From NCBI GenBank assembly GCA_937911505.1, contig CALEMF010000044.1, positions 1 to 47,203 on the forward strand: a DNA stretch of 47,203 bases, given 5' to 3'. How positions within the stretch are numbered: the stretch's first letter is position 1; the number at the start of each line of letters is the position of its first letter. The translations under genes and the position numbers were made by a program. Shown here piece after piece: positions 25,014 through 34,263 of the stretch. Origin of the DNA: an uncultured Cytophagales bacterium. GTDB lineage: Bacteria; Bacteroidota; Bacteroidia; Cytophagales; Thermonemataceae. The notes below the pieces were generated by a model that had not been told where the DNA came from, did no database searches, and saw only the letters and a program-made list of their open reading frames with translations.

Positions 25014-26035
25014 AATTGAATAGTTAAATTTACCTTGAATAGTGTAGGCTTTGCGTCTATTTGAAGTGAATGGCTGTTAGGGTACAGTAAGGCGAGTCTT
25101 TTTTTAATACTGTACAGTCCTATACCACTCTTTCTCCATTGCTCATTTAGCGCCTCTTCAGTGTGAACCTTTCTAGGATTACAACACATCAATCGAAATT
25201 GCCCTGCTTGCTCGCTTAAATGTAAACTGATAAGATGTCCATTACCACTCAACATACTTGTGTATTTGATGGCATTCTCTACTAGGGGAATTAGCAGTAA
25301 AGGCGCTATGGTCAGGCGGTTGTTTTCAACATCTTCCCTGTAGTCTATCCGAATTTTGTCTTGGAGGCGGTGTAGTTGGAGCGCTAAGTAATTTTTAATA
25401 TGAGCAATTTCGTCAGCCAGCGATACCTCCATTTGGCGCCCTTGCTCTAAAAAATACCGGGTATTATCAGAGAGCATCAGGATGGTTTTGGCCAAGGAGT
25501 GATCAACTTTGAGGGCATCTGCATAAATACTGTTAAGCGTATTGAATAAAAAGTGTGGCGTAAGTTGAGCCTTTATGGCATTCAGTTCTGCATTGTCTTT
25601 CTCTTTGTTAATCGCCTGAATTTTTTGCTGCTGCTTGATGGTTTTCTTTAGGTAATAGAAAGCTACAAAAAAGGCAGAGAAGGCAACGTACTTTACGAAG
25701 CTAGAGAACATCTGCTTCCACCTGAATGGTTGAAAGCCGTGATCGTGAAAAAAAGCATCTGTCGACTCGTAGCCAACAACACTCCCTACAAAAATCAATA
25801 CCAACAAAAGGCTATTGGCGGCTCTTTCCTTTTTGGCTAATCTTAACCACCAAAAATAAACAGCATAGCAAGGTATCATCAAAAAGAGCGTTGTATAGAG
25901 TTCATGTATAAAACTCCCAGGTTAGCCTCCTTCGCGCTCTAGGTATTTGATATAAGGAAACAACAAAACAAGTAACCAAAGCAATATGTGTAGCCAAGGT
26001 TCCCATTTTTGTACTAACTTTTCTGGTTGCTTCAT
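25007..26035 (-). pseudogene. LytS/YehU-type sensor histidine kinase with in-frame stop at codon 38
   Basis: The gene begins at ATG 26035, 18 bp after the receptor gene, and encodes MKQPEKLVQKWEPWLHILLW, a first membrane segment and ...KYLEREGG. Codon 38 is TAA (25922-25924). Without any frame change the reading continues PGSFIHELYTTLFLMIPCYA, two to three more membrane segments, and a His-kinase domain with TPHFLFN (phospho-acceptor His161) and the ATP-lid-type PLLLIPLVENAIKY. The stop is therefore a point mutation in an otherwise intact 342-codon gene; a Tyr codon is a likely ancestor. A shorter protein could restart at TTG 25882 or ATG 25879, lacking the first membrane helix. It overlaps the response regulator by 7 bp. 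Confidence 0.85.
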
Positions 26036-26053
26036 GAATACTAAAAATACAAT

Positions 26054-28366
26054 TTAATCAGTAGTTCCGCCGTGTCGATAATCCCTTTTTTTACGGTTTC
26101 TTTGCAAGCCTTTCTTTTCAAACAGCCGGTAGGTAACACTCAGTAGGAAGTTACGGGTTTGGGTAGCAAAAATCCACGTTTCTCTTTGTTCTACCGTCGA
26201 CGTTCTAGCCACCCGCTTTTGAGGATTATGATTGAGCAGGTCGATCACCCTCAAGTTACCTGATAGTTTCCCCTTGAGGAAACGGGCACTAAAAGCACCA
26301 TCCAACCTATTTCTAGGCTCGTAATACCGAAAGGCCTGTTGTCTTCTGGGGTCGTGGCGGTAGCTTATGTCGAGCGAGAATTGCTTTGAGAGTTTAAATG
26401 TATTGCGCCATTGAATCACTGCGCTATAAAGATGAGCCCAAGTAACTAAGGTCTCTTCTTTAATATGGGTATAAAAATAGTTGCCTGCTATGCTAGAAGT
26501 CCAAAAGGGAAGGAGCACATAGTTGAGATTCGCCTCTATACCCACGGTGCTATTGCGTCCACCGTTTACGTAGCTAACGATTTGTACACCCTCTTCATTA
26601 AATCGATCAATACGCTGTATTACCTCACTTCTGGCGCGAAAAAAGGAAGAAAGAGAGAAATCGAGCTTATTTGCATTGTATTGATAAGCAATATCAATAT
26701 TATCACTAAATTCTGGTGCTAAGTCTGCATTTCCTTCAAATCTAAAGTAAGGATTCCCTAGCTGAAAAGGGTTGAGGTGCCTAAAGTTAGGACGCGCTAC
26801 CCGCCTACTGTAACCAAGATTGAGGCGTTTGCCTTCTGTTAATTGATAAGATAAGTGCCAAGACGGAAAGAGATTTGAAAAGCTTTTTTGTACACCAAGG
26901 GGCGGCTGTGTACTTGTACTTTCTGAATGGAAATACTCATAACGTAGCCCTGCTTGTAGCGTGAATTTGGAGAAGCGCCATCGCCCTTGCAGATAACCAG
27001 CGTAGATATTTTCACCATAATCAAAAGCATCTTGTGAATTGACAGCCATATCATTAAAAACGTAAGCCGACTGTAGCGACCGTTTGTTCCAAGCAAAGCC
27101 TGCCTCTAAAATAAGGGTATTGGTGATTGGAAGTGAATAGTCTACTCCTAGAAAATGCAGCCTATTATCGTAGTCGTAGTCTTCTGCTAGGGTAAATTGA
27201 TTATTCCTGAAGTCTCTTGCTGGAAACCTGTTGTCATTGCTATTGAGGTTATAGTCTAGCTCAATAAAATGATCCTTTTTGGCAAAAGAATACCGAATGT
27301 TGGCGTTGGCAGTATGTGTAAGGTGAAAGTGCTCGGAAGTTCTCAAGTAAACAAAATCATCGACGCCTGTTACTTGGGTATAAAAAGAGGGATTATAAAA
27401 GCTATGGTAGTCGTCTATGTACTCGTAATCTAGCGAAGCCTCAAGGGCTTTATGAGGAAAGACATCAAGGCCAAGACTCAATCGATTTACCTCACCGTCA
27501 AACTCGTGCGGAGTGAAGATGTTTTCCGTATCCTCATTAGTATACCTTCTACGTAGAGTTTGGTAGCTGGCTCTCTTCTGAAAGCTGCGGTGCCCATTGA
27601 ATCGTGTATTCAACCAGCTTGTACTGTAATTGCCTGCCACACCATAATGATGACGAAAGGTTCCTACGCCGCCATCGAGGGTTAAATTGAGTCCTTGCGC
27701 GGTATCTTTCTTGAGAATGATGTTAATAATTCCCGCAATGCCATCTGCTTGGTTTTTAGCAGAGGGTGCTGTGATGATCTCAATACGCTCTATGGAAGAA
27801 GAAGGGATTTGATTGAGTAGTTCGCCAGTGGCCATTCCTGAGGGTTTACCGTTGATCAAAACCCTTACGTTGCTACTACCCCGTAGGGAGAGGTTGCCTG
27901 TACTTAGGTCAGTCTGAACATCAGGGATTTGATCGAAAGCCTCTAAGGCAGTAGTGCCTGCCTGCTGGAGATCAGCCCCCAAGTGAATGACCTTACGGTC
28001 TATTTCTATTTGGTTAATGGTTCGTTCGCCTTCAATTACTACCTCTTCGAGGTATTCTGTAGAGGCCTGCAAACCTACTTGTATGTCATTGAGTGAAGTG
28101 AGGTTGCTTTTGTCGATACGGAAAGTTTCATAGCCTACAAAACTAAATGTGATTGCGGTAAAGGTGGAGGTGACAGGTAAACTGAACTTTCCCTCCTCAT
28201 CGGTCAGCGTGCCCCCTACAATGGTATCGTTATGAAGCAGTGCAATCGTGGCATAAGGAATGGATGCCTTAGAGGTGGCATCAAAGACAACCCCTTGCAA
28301 AGTAGTACTTTGAGCAAAAATGGGGAGGTGACCCAAACAGAAAAAGAGTAGAAAGAGAAACCGCAT
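26054..28366 (-). CDS. Outer-membrane beta-barrel receptor with CarboxypepD_reg-like and plug domains
   Basis: 770 aa. Signal peptide (MRFLFLLFFCLGHLPIFAQ), then a carboxypeptidase-regulatory-like beta-sandwich (LQGVVFDATSKASIPYATI...GTLTDEEGKFSL, about 22-105), a TonB-receptor plug (IPDVQTDLSTGNLSLRGSSN, VRVLINGKPSG, SIERIEIITAPSAKNQADGI, about 125-220) and a barrel to the end. This is the OMP beta-barrel 3 type common in Bacteroidota, related to TonB-dependent receptors; a ligand is not readable. It is the first gene of an operon with the kinase and LytTR regulator, which may sense the same stimulus or envelope state. Confidence 0.9.
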   Translation of the reverse strand: MRFLFLLFFCLGHLPIFAQSTTLQGVVFDATSKASIPYATIALLHNDTIVGGTLTDEEGKFSLPVTSTFTAITFSFVGYETFRIDKSNLTSLNDIQVGLQASTEYLEEVVIEGERTINQIEIDRKVIHLGADLQQAGTTALEAFDQIPDVQTDLSTGNLSLRGSSNVRVLINGKPSGMATGELLNQIPSSSIERIEIITAPSAKNQADGIAGIINIILKKDTAQGLNLTLDGGVGTFRHHYGVAGNYSTSWLNTRFNGHRSFQKRASYQTLRRRYTNEDTENIFTPHEFDGEVNRLSLGLDVFPHKALEASLDYEYIDDYHSFYNPSFYTQVTGVDDFVYLRTSEHFHLTHTANANIRYSFAKKDHFIELDYNLNSNDNRFPARDFRNNQFTLAEDYDYDNRLHFLGVDYSLPITNTLILEAGFAWNKRSLQSAYVFNDMAVNSQDAFDYGENIYAGYLQGRWRFSKFTLQAGLRYEYFHSESTSTQPPLGVQKSFSNLFPSWHLSYQLTEGKRLNLGYSRRVARPNFRHLNPFQLGNPYFRFEGNADLAPEFSDNIDIAYQYNANKLDFSLSSFFRARSEVIQRIDRFNEEGVQIVSYVNGGRNSTVGIEANLNYVLLPFWTSSIAGNYFYTHIKEETLVTWAHLYSAVIQWRNTFKLSKQFSLDISYRHDPRRQQAFRYYEPRNRLDGAFSARFLKGKLSGNLRVIDLLNHNPQKRVARTSTVEQRETWIFATQTRNFLLSVTYRLFEKKGLQRNRKKRDYRHGGTTD

Positions 28367-28676
28367 AACCTTTTTACACGAAGATGCATCTCTCTAAGGC
28401 TAGTTGAAAAAAATATCTGTGAGTACCCTTGTTTTTTCTGTGAGTGCCTTAAAAATAGCTAGTGGGTATGTGCTTAATAGCTGCTAAGAAGTTTGGGAAA
28501 ACTAGGACGATCACGCAGAGGGAAGGGTAAAAGTGCCTAAGAAACACCTGCTGAAATAAAGATGATCAGTGTAGTAACAGCTTGATAGGTTACTCTACCG
28601 ATAAGTGTTTTTGCAAAAACGAAATAGTAAGATTTATTTTAAGGCTATTCGCCCTCTACATTATTATTGAGAAATT
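28367..28676. other. 310-bp intergenic region upstream of the receptor operon
   Basis: No coding frame is supported on either strand; the plus-strand frame at 28582 is a shadow. It contains the direct repeat at 28416-28446 and must hold the operon promoter. Confidence 0.5.
28416..28446 (-). promoter_or_regulatory. Putative LytTR operator: 9-bp direct repeats with 21-bp period
   Basis: On the minus strand ACTCACAGA occurs twice with 12 bp between (plus-strand TCTGTGAGTA at 28416-28425 and TCTGTGAGTG at 28437-28446). A 21-bp period puts both copies on one helix face, the arrangement bound by LytTR dimers. It lies 50-80 bp upstream of the receptor ATG, in the operon that encodes a LytTR regulator. 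Confidence 0.6.
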
Positions 28677-29219
28677 TTATGGTAATTTTAAGAGGTCTCT
28701 TTTCATCGTTTCCACTCGCTCCAAGTATTCTTTTATGATGGCTATGCTCGCTTCTTTTCCCCGCGTTAAATCTTGCTTAGTGATGAGGAGCTGTCGCTCA
28801 AGAGCGGTTTGCGTAACTTCTTTTAACTGCTTATTGATCCTGCCCGTGATCTTGACTTGTCCGAATCCTGTGGCAATGATAGCCTGATCCATACAACGAA
28901 TCATCAATGCATCCTGTTGGAGAATATGGCTAATCTCAGAAAGGGTAATCAACTGTGCCACATCTTCACTCTTATATTTGAAGCCAAAGCTATCAATGTA
29001 CGCGAACATCCAAGGGAGAATACCCTCGTCACTGCTGTTTTCTTTGATCCAATCAGAGAGTGTCATTAGCGTATCTGCACCGGTATCATTTCCGAACGGA
29101 GAGAAATCATCCATCAGATCATAGTAAAATGCTTCTTCTACGATAGTATTAAAATTGGGATGACTGGTCGTTTTAGCGAGCCCTATTTCCTCGTCATCGA
29201 AGTAGAAATTCTTTTCCAT
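28677..29219 (-). CDS. YfeS-like hypothetical protein
   Basis: 180-aa soluble protein. The order HPNFNTIVEEAFYYDLMDDF - SPFGNDTGADTL - LPWMFAYIDSFGF - ATGFGQVKITGRI resembles the uncharacterised YfeS proteins of enterobacteria (HPxA...FFWDxxDDLAPFGSDEGxxAL...VIATGLGQ). No biochemical role is established for that family. The C-terminal third is helical and charged, coiled-coil-like. It has its own promoter match upstream (29245-29278). Family placement is from memory of motif order. Confidence 0.6.
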   Translation of the reverse strand: MEKNFYFDDEEIGLAKTTSHPNFNTIVEEAFYYDLMDDFSPFGNDTGADTLMTLSDWIKENSSDEGILPWMFAYIDSFGFKYKSEDVAQLITLSEISHILQQDALMIRCMDQAIIATGFGQVKITGRINKQLKEVTQTALERQLLITKQDLTRGKEASIAIIKEYLERVETMKRDLLKLP

Positions 29220-29244
29220 TTTTTTAGCTTTTATCTTGTTACAG

Positions 29245-29278
29245 CAAAAATAGCTTAAATTATTCTATTCGACATCAA
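29245..29278 (-). promoter_or_regulatory. Bacteroidota-type promoter for the YfeS-like gene
   Basis: Minus strand: TTG (29276-29278), 23 bp, TATTTTTG (29245-29252), an exact TAnnTTTG box 26 bp before the ATG at 29219. The TTG spacing equals that of the promoter at 23862-23895. Confidence 0.5.
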
Positions 29279-29290
29279 CTGATGTGAAGG

Positions 29291-29728
29291 CTAAGAGATA
29301 GATATGTAAATAATTTGACCGCTTTCGATAACAAAGTTGAATCCGATTCCCTCATAATGCAGCCATTTGCTGGGAATATCCGCGCCAGATAAATCACCTT
29401 CTTTAAGTGGTTGTCCAAATACGTCTATGACCTCCTCGTAAGTGGCGTCCATCGTGATACTGGGTGCTATTTGGCATTCAAATCTTTGGAATTGCCCTGT
29501 TTCATACCCTCCTACAAGACCACTATAAAGAAAAATGACATCTACTAAATTATTGGTGAAGGCTACTGCTATTCCTTGCTTGTAGTAGCTCAAGTAAAAT
29601 AACTTTTCTTCTTCAAAGCTTTCTTTCTGGTAATCATTCCCTAAAGTACTGATCACTTCGTCTGCGTTCATGCCTAGTAATACACCTCCCGCTCCTACGC
29701 CAATCTTTACTTCATTTCGCTCATTCAT
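29291..29728 (-). CDS. Small hypothetical protein, BamE/SmpA-like repeat pattern
   Basis: 145 aa from ATG 29728; the longer frame (29785) starts only 11 bp from the upstream stop and adds an unlikely basic leader. The patterns GVLLGMNADEVISTLGNDYQ and ATYEEVIDVFGQPLKEGDLS each look like the 'G-x-x-x-x-EV-x-x-x-hG' unit found in BamE-type small domains, here twice, but without a lipoprotein signal. Family not recognised; likely cytoplasmic. It lies between the YfeS-like gene and the lipoprotein hydrolase and may be co-transcribed with the latter (stop at 29797). Confidence 0.65.
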   Translation of the reverse strand: MNERNEVKIGVGAGGVLLGMNADEVISTLGNDYQKESFEEEKLFYLSYYKQGIAVAFTNNLVDVIFLYSGLVGGYETGQFQRFECQIAPSITMDATYEEVIDVFGQPLKEGDLSGADIPSKWLHYEGIGFNFVIESGQIIYISIS

Positions 29729-29796
29729 AATGGATGGTTTAGTATATGGTATTGGCGATCGTATTTTTCTATCTAAGTCAAACAATAAAAGATAAC

Positions 29797-31500
29797 CTAC
29801 TCGATTTCTACGGCTGGTAGAATATATTTTTCTAGTATTTCAAAGGGTTTTTCTTCCATTTCAGGAAAAAGGTTGTAGTTCCCTCCTGTAAAAGTGAATG
29901 TCATTTTAGCTTCAGGAATAATAATCAAAAACTGTCCGCCATTGCCCCAAGCTTCAATGGTTTTCATCGGTTTACCCCCCACGTTTCTTTCTAGTAATCG
30001 CCACAAGTAGCCATAGTCTGCGTTTTTCGGCCAACTACTTTTGATATGAGGTTGTGTAGAAGCACTAATCCACTCAGTGGAAACAAGCTGCTGGTCGTTC
30101 CATCTACCTTCATTTAAAACCAATAACCCAAACTTGGTAAAGTCAATCGGTCTTAGGTAAAAGTCACCAGGTAAGTATGCCCTTCCTGCTGGAGAAGTTC
30201 TCATTTGGAATTTACGGATGTCCATTGGAAGGAGCATCGCTTCGTAGATAAAAAGAGGTAGGTATTTTTCTGTCGATTTTTGGAGGACACCAGTTAGTAG
30301 GTTCATTCCACCAGAAGAATACTGGTACTTTTCCCCAGGCTGGTAGGCCATCGGAAGGTTTAGCTTGTAACCCACCCAATCGTTATTGCGCCATTGCATT
30401 TCATCTTCGTCCTCTAGTTGTAGGCCTGTACTCATCGTTAAGGCATGATGAATAGTAATTGCCTGCTTGTCTTTGTCTGAAATAGTGTATTCGGGATAAT
30501 AATGAAGGATGGGATCATTGATTTTGATACGCTCATCTTCCATCATCGCCTTTCCAAGTAGCAAAGAAGAGATTGATTTAAACGAAGACCTGATATCGTG
30601 CAGGTATTCCCTATCGTACCCATGAAAGTATTCCTCAAAAACCAGTTTGTTGTCTTTTGTAACAAGGATACTATGGATGTGTTCGTATTTTCCGCTGTTC
30701 ATAGCAGGCATTAACGCGAGCATTGACGGATTGATACCTACTTCTTCCAAAGTAGCCGTCTCAAAGGAGGCATCTACCGTAGCGGGAACACGATAGGTAT
30801 AGTTTTGGTCGGAGCGTGGTCGGTAACCCGCTGTATGGCTAGGAGGTAGCTTCGTCAAAATTACTTCTCGTTTGCCACCTGCATTACCATAGGAGAGCAG
30901 AAGGTGTTTTTTAACTTCATCAAACTTGGCAGAAATCTCAAACCGCTTATTGGTAATATTAAAATAGAGGTCATAGCCCTCTATCCAAACGGAATCAATC
31001 GTAAAATGCAATACTCTATTTTCCTTATTACTCTGAATTTTCGCTTTCAATATTCCTGAGGTATCTTCCTCAAAGGCTAGGTATACATAGTAATCCGTAT
31101 CGATAATTTCAGGCTTTACGATGTCAGCTACCCACTTGTTCTCGGCTTTTGAAAACTGTAAACTTTGGCTCCAAAGCGCGTCAGTGATAACACCATACAA
31201 AGATTGCGTATCCTTAGAAAAAGTGGCATCAAATCTTAGCCCTACCTCACCTTTAAAAGTAAGCTGATCGCCTATTTTCTTTAGGTCGTAGGTGTTTTCT
31301 TTTCCATTCTGGTACAAAATGGCTTTTTGGGGGAGTACTACAGGAAGTAAAGCGATTGAGTCGTACTTGGCTTCGGTCTGAAATAGCAAACCCGACCAAA
31401 CACCTTGTAATTCACGGGTATCAAAACTTGAAAGTGCTCTCTTCTTGCAGGAGGAAAAGAGGAGAAGTATTACAAGGATTTGTGAAATACTTATTTTCAT
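29797..31500 (-). CDS. Lipoprotein: beta-rich N-domain fused to serine hydrolase (beta-lactamase class C fold)
   Basis: 567 aa. Lipoprotein signal with lipidated Cys18 (LLLFSSCKK). Residues about 25-220 are beta-rich (ELQGVWSGLLF, YDLKKIGDQLTFKGEVG, KHLLLSYGNAGGKREVILTK) and look like a lipocalin-type domain. From about 245 comes the hydrolase domain with SxxK Ser305-Ser-Phe-Lys308 in HDIRSSFKSISSLLLG, YSSGGMN as second motif and WGNGGQF as third, close to the free-standing enzyme at 16864-17916. It is thus an extended paralogue anchored to a membrane. A -7 box lies 23 bp upstream of the ATG. Confidence 0.9.
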   Translation of the reverse strand: MKISISQILVILLLFSSCKKRALSSFDTRELQGVWSGLLFQTEAKYDSIALLPVVLPQKAILYQNGKENTYDLKKIGDQLTFKGEVGLRFDATFSKDTQSLYGVITDALWSQSLQFSKAENKWVADIVKPEIIDTDYYVYLAFEEDTSGILKAKIQSNKENRVLHFTIDSVWIEGYDLYFNITNKRFEISAKFDEVKKHLLLSYGNAGGKREVILTKLPPSHTAGYRPRSDQNYTYRVPATVDASFETATLEEVGINPSMLALMPAMNSGKYEHIHSILVTKDNKLVFEEYFHGYDREYLHDIRSSFKSISSLLLGKAMMEDERIKINDPILHYYPEYTISDKDKQAITIHHALTMSTGLQLEDEDEMQWRNNDWVGYKLNLPMAYQPGEKYQYSSGGMNLLTGVLQKSTEKYLPLFIYEAMLLPMDIRKFQMRTSPAGRAYLPGDFYLRPIDFTKFGLLVLNEGRWNDQQLVSTEWISASTQPHIKSSWPKNADYGYLWRLLERNVGGKPMKTIEAWGNGGQFLIIIPEAKMTFTFTGGNYNLFPEMEEKPFEILEKYILPAVEIE

Positions 31501-31522
31501 TCTTGTTGTAACGAGCGCTGAT

Positions 31523-31530
31523 CAAATGTA
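31523..31530 (-). promoter_or_regulatory. -7 promoter element of the lipoprotein hydrolase
   Basis: Minus strand TACATTTG, exact TAnnTTTG, 23 bp before ATG 31500. No clear TTG at the -33 distance. Confidence 0.4.
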
Positions 31531-31564
31531 TTGTCTAATTGTAAAATTAGGTAGGTGATTTTTA

Positions 31565-31585
31565 TATAGGTCTTATAAACTGGCT
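31565..31585 (+). repeat. 21-bp dispersed repeat, copy B
   Basis: TATAGGTCTT followed by ATAAACTGGCT, differing from copy A (11845) at one base. It lies 35 bp upstream of the -7 box of the lipoprotein hydrolase gene. Confidence 0.5.
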
Positions 31586-31627
31586 ATTAAATAATATGCA
31601 CTTGGTTAAGTAAAGAACGGAGCATCT

Positions 31628-32815
31628 TTACTTCGCAGCTACATTTTCTTGTAAACGCTCTAAGGAATGATCAAAAGTAGAGCTACAAAACATGTATTTT
31701 CCTTCTTTAATCAAACTTACTGATCTTTTTTCAAAGGCAATGCTGGCTTCTTCGGCTGTCTCAAAAGACTGAGCGATGTACAGCGCTTTCTCTTTATTTT
31801 TATAGTTTTGCCCTATCCAGTGATTGTTGTACAAGGACAAGCCTTTCCAACCTGAAAAGCCATACCCGATGAATATGATGCCCGCCTTGTTGTCTGTGTA
31901 GGAGGTGGTATGGGAAGTGTAGTTTTTAATAGTTTGTATGATTTGTGCTTCCTGTGCTTCAACATTAGTTAAAGTGCTACGTAAGAAGCCCATAATAACA
32001 CCGGGGCGATCTATGTAAGATTTTGCAAATAAGATCATTACCTCGTTGTCGTATCTGATGTACTGATTGATCGCCTTTTTACCTGTCCAAAAGAAGAGTC
32101 TGTTCGTGCTCATTTCCTTGTCCTGCACTATCTCTTCGTGGATTTTAATGGTTTCAGTTGTCCAATAATGAAAGGTAAAACTAAAAGGATCTTTGTCGAT
32201 CTTTTCAGCATCGAAATAATAGAGGATATCATCTTGGCCAACCGCCCAAAATGCCTTACTTTTCTTATCTATGATCAAAAACTCTTCTAACCTTGTGTTT
32301 GCTTTGATTAATAAGATAAGATCAATCTCTTCGTTTTTGTACTTATAACTTTTTTTTCCTTTTATTTCGTCAATGAGGCGCTCCACTTGCGTCTCAAATT
32401 CACCTTCTACATAGCTTCGGTAAAACGCGATGAATTTTTCTCTTTGTTTTTTAGTGAGGTAAAAGTCTTCTTTTTGATTTTCTTTGTAAATCGCTAACCA
32501 CTCCTTGACCGTATCCTTACCTTGCTCTGATTGGGTGGCATATTCAATACCCTCTCTGTAAAGTTTGATCACTTTTGAGGGAGGCGCATTATACCAGTCA
32601 AGTGCTGTCTTAATAGCATTGAACCGTTCTTGCATGCTTAAACTCAATACAGCAAGATTACGCTTATCCACATAGTGATTGACAAACTTTTTATTTGAAA
32701 TCTGCTGCTGCGTCATCCTTTCAAGCACTGCTGTATGATGGGAGGTGTCCCACGCCCTTTGTTGCGCTTCATTTAAGCGACCTTCTTCTATAATTTCATC
32801 AAGGTTTATTTTCAT
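31628..32815 (-). CDS. Hypothetical cytoplasmic protein
   Basis: 395 aa, not recognised. No signal or membrane segment. The N-terminal 150 residues are strongly helical and charged (EIIEEGRLNEAQQRAWDTSH, coiled-coil-like). The central part (about 170-290) alternates strands (YKNEEIDLILLIKANTRLEE, FWAVGQDDILYYFDAEKI). The C-terminal part has GIIFIGYGFSGWKGLSLYNN and an AEEASIAFEKR helix. The gene stands alone. No function assigned. Confidence 0.75.
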   Translation of the reverse strand: MKINLDEIIEEGRLNEAQQRAWDTSHHTAVLERMTQQQISNKKFVNHYVDKRNLAVLSLSMQERFNAIKTALDWYNAPPSKVIKLYREGIEYATQSEQGKDTVKEWLAIYKENQKEDFYLTKKQREKFIAFYRSYVEGEFETQVERLIDEIKGKKSYKYKNEEIDLILLIKANTRLEEFLIIDKKSKAFWAVGQDDILYYFDAEKIDKDPFSFTFHYWTTETIKIHEEIVQDKEMSTNRLFFWTGKKAINQYIRYDNEVMILFAKSYIDRPGVIMGFLRSTLTNVEAQEAQIIQTIKNYTSHTTSYTDNKAGIIFIGYGFSGWKGLSLYNNHWIGQNYKNKEKALYIAQSFETAEEASIAFEKRSVSLIKEGKYMFCSSTFDHSLERLQENVAAK

Positions 32816-33110
32816 AGTACTCTTTAATGAATGCTGATTGAGGTAAAATAATAAAAAGATACGACGCGTTCACCTTATCAATGAAGTATTTTCTGGAAAA
32901 ATAGAACTGCTTCACTTACTACCTTCCGAGTAGAGACAAACCTATTTTAGAAAAAAAGCGATAATTCAACCATTTTCCATTTTTTTATCTAAAGTTTAGA
33001 AGTGTAATACTACATTTCAATCAGTGTTGAATTCGACTGTGCATAAAGTATTTGTCATTGATGAATAATGGGACGCTACAGTCATTATTCTACTAAAACC
33101 TTAATAAAAG

Positions 33111-33335
33111 ATGTATAAGTATCTTCTCTGTAGTTTTTTACTGATTCTTGCTAGCTGTCAAGATGAGAGCGAAGAAACAATGATTGTCAGACAACAAGAA
33201 CTGATCCTCGATCAAAGCTTATCAGTAGGTGAAAACGAACGAGCATATCATATATTTGTCGCTATTCAATGTACACAGCGAGATCATTTCTTCGGCGCTT
33301 ACAGGTTATTCTTTGTTAGTGGAAAGACTGCCTGA
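33111..33335 (+). pseudogene. Short lipoprotein ORF, possibly a truncated gene
   Basis: 74 codons starting with a good lipoprotein signal (MYKYLLCSFLLILASCQDE, Cys16). About 30 polar residues follow, then composition changes after ENERAYHIF and the frame runs 20 bp into the convergent AraC gene. This looks like the 5' end of a lipoprotein gene whose body was lost, though a genuine small lipoprotein cannot be excluded. The 295 bp upstream (32816-33110) hold no other gene and no clear promoter match. Confidence 0.4.
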
Positions 33336-34221
33336 ATTTTGAGGGCGTAACACCAGTTTTTGACTTAAATAGTTTGCTAAACGACTGTGAGTATTCAAAA
33401 CCCAATTCGTAAGCGACCTCACTAATGGATGAATCGCTAGTGGAGAGTTTTTCCTTTGCCTTTTCGATTAGCTTGTCGTGAATATGTTGTTGAGTGCTCT
33501 TGCCGGTCAATACTTTAAGTAAGCCACTTAAATAATTGGGTGAGATATTTAATGAACCAGCGATCTCCAAGACGGAGGGTAAGCCGTTGGTGACGATTTC
33601 TTCACTGTTAAAATAATTAGTTAGTATTTTTTCTAACCGTACTAAAATTTGATGATGCTCCTTTTCGCGGGTGATGAATTGGCGGTGGTAAAACCTATTG
33701 GCGTAGTTGAGTAGTGTTTCGATCTGTGAAACAACAACAGCCTTGCTGAACTGGTCAATAGAGGTATGACACTCTTCTGCAATATTCTGTAAAACGCCTA
33801 CGATGGTTTTTTCTTCTTTTTCGGATAGATAAAGGGCTTCACTGACAGCGTATCCAAAATACTCGTATTGTTGAATTTGCGTCATTAATGAAGTATTCCA
33901 AAAAAAGTCAGGATGGATCGATAGCAACCATCCCGAATGGGTCAGGTTTTTTTCTGCTTGAATAGCATAAACCTGCTTGGGTGCGATAAAAATCATTTTA
34001 CCTTCCTCAAAATCATAGGTTTGCTGCCCGTAATGCATGGTGGCATTCACATTTTTTTTCAGGGCAATTGTATAAAAATCTTGTATGAGGTGAATGGGTT
34101 CATCGTCCCTAAGTCTGGTAATCTCCTCTATACGAAGAACACTAATGAGTGGATGTGAAGGTCCTGATAATCCTCTAAATTTATGGTATTGACTAATGGT
34201 CTTTAGTTGGTAGGGTTGCAT
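33316..34221 (-). CDS. AraC-family transcriptional regulator
   Basis: 301 aa. The N-terminal sensor domain opens LKTISQYHKFRGLSGPSHPLI, a common leader of Bacteroidota AraC proteins. The C-terminus has both HTH units: VLEIAGSLNISPNYLSGLLK and ISEVAYELGFEYSQSFSKLF, then KSKTGVTPSKFRQSFH. It is the last gene of a tight minus-strand group NmrA-NTF2-AraC (gaps 6 and 42 bp), so it likely regulates those two genes. The relic at 38380-38493 resembles both ends of this protein. Confidence 0.92.
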   Translation of the reverse strand: MQPYQLKTISQYHKFRGLSGPSHPLISVLRIEEITRLRDDEPIHLIQDFYTIALKKNVNATMHYGQQTYDFEEGKMIFIAPKQVYAIQAEKNLTHSGWLLSIHPDFFWNTSLMTQIQQYEYFGYAVSEALYLSEKEEKTIVGVLQNIAEECHTSIDQFSKAVVVSQIETLLNYANRFYHRQFITREKEHHQILVRLEKILTNYFNSEEIVTNGLPSVLEIAGSLNISPNYLSGLLKVLTGKSTQQHIHDKLIEKAKEKLSTSDSSISEVAYELGFEYSQSFSKLFKSKTGVTPSKFRQSFH

Positions 34222-34263
34222 ATTTCTTACTGTTTAGTATGAATCGCTATCTTAGTAAGTTTA

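Noticed and set aside
25007..25882. Taking the kinase as an intact 291-aa gene starting at TTG 25882
   Set aside because: The same frame continues upstream through one TAA to a proper ATG, with a matching first membrane helix 18 bp after the receptor gene; the short form is a consequence of the nonsense codon.
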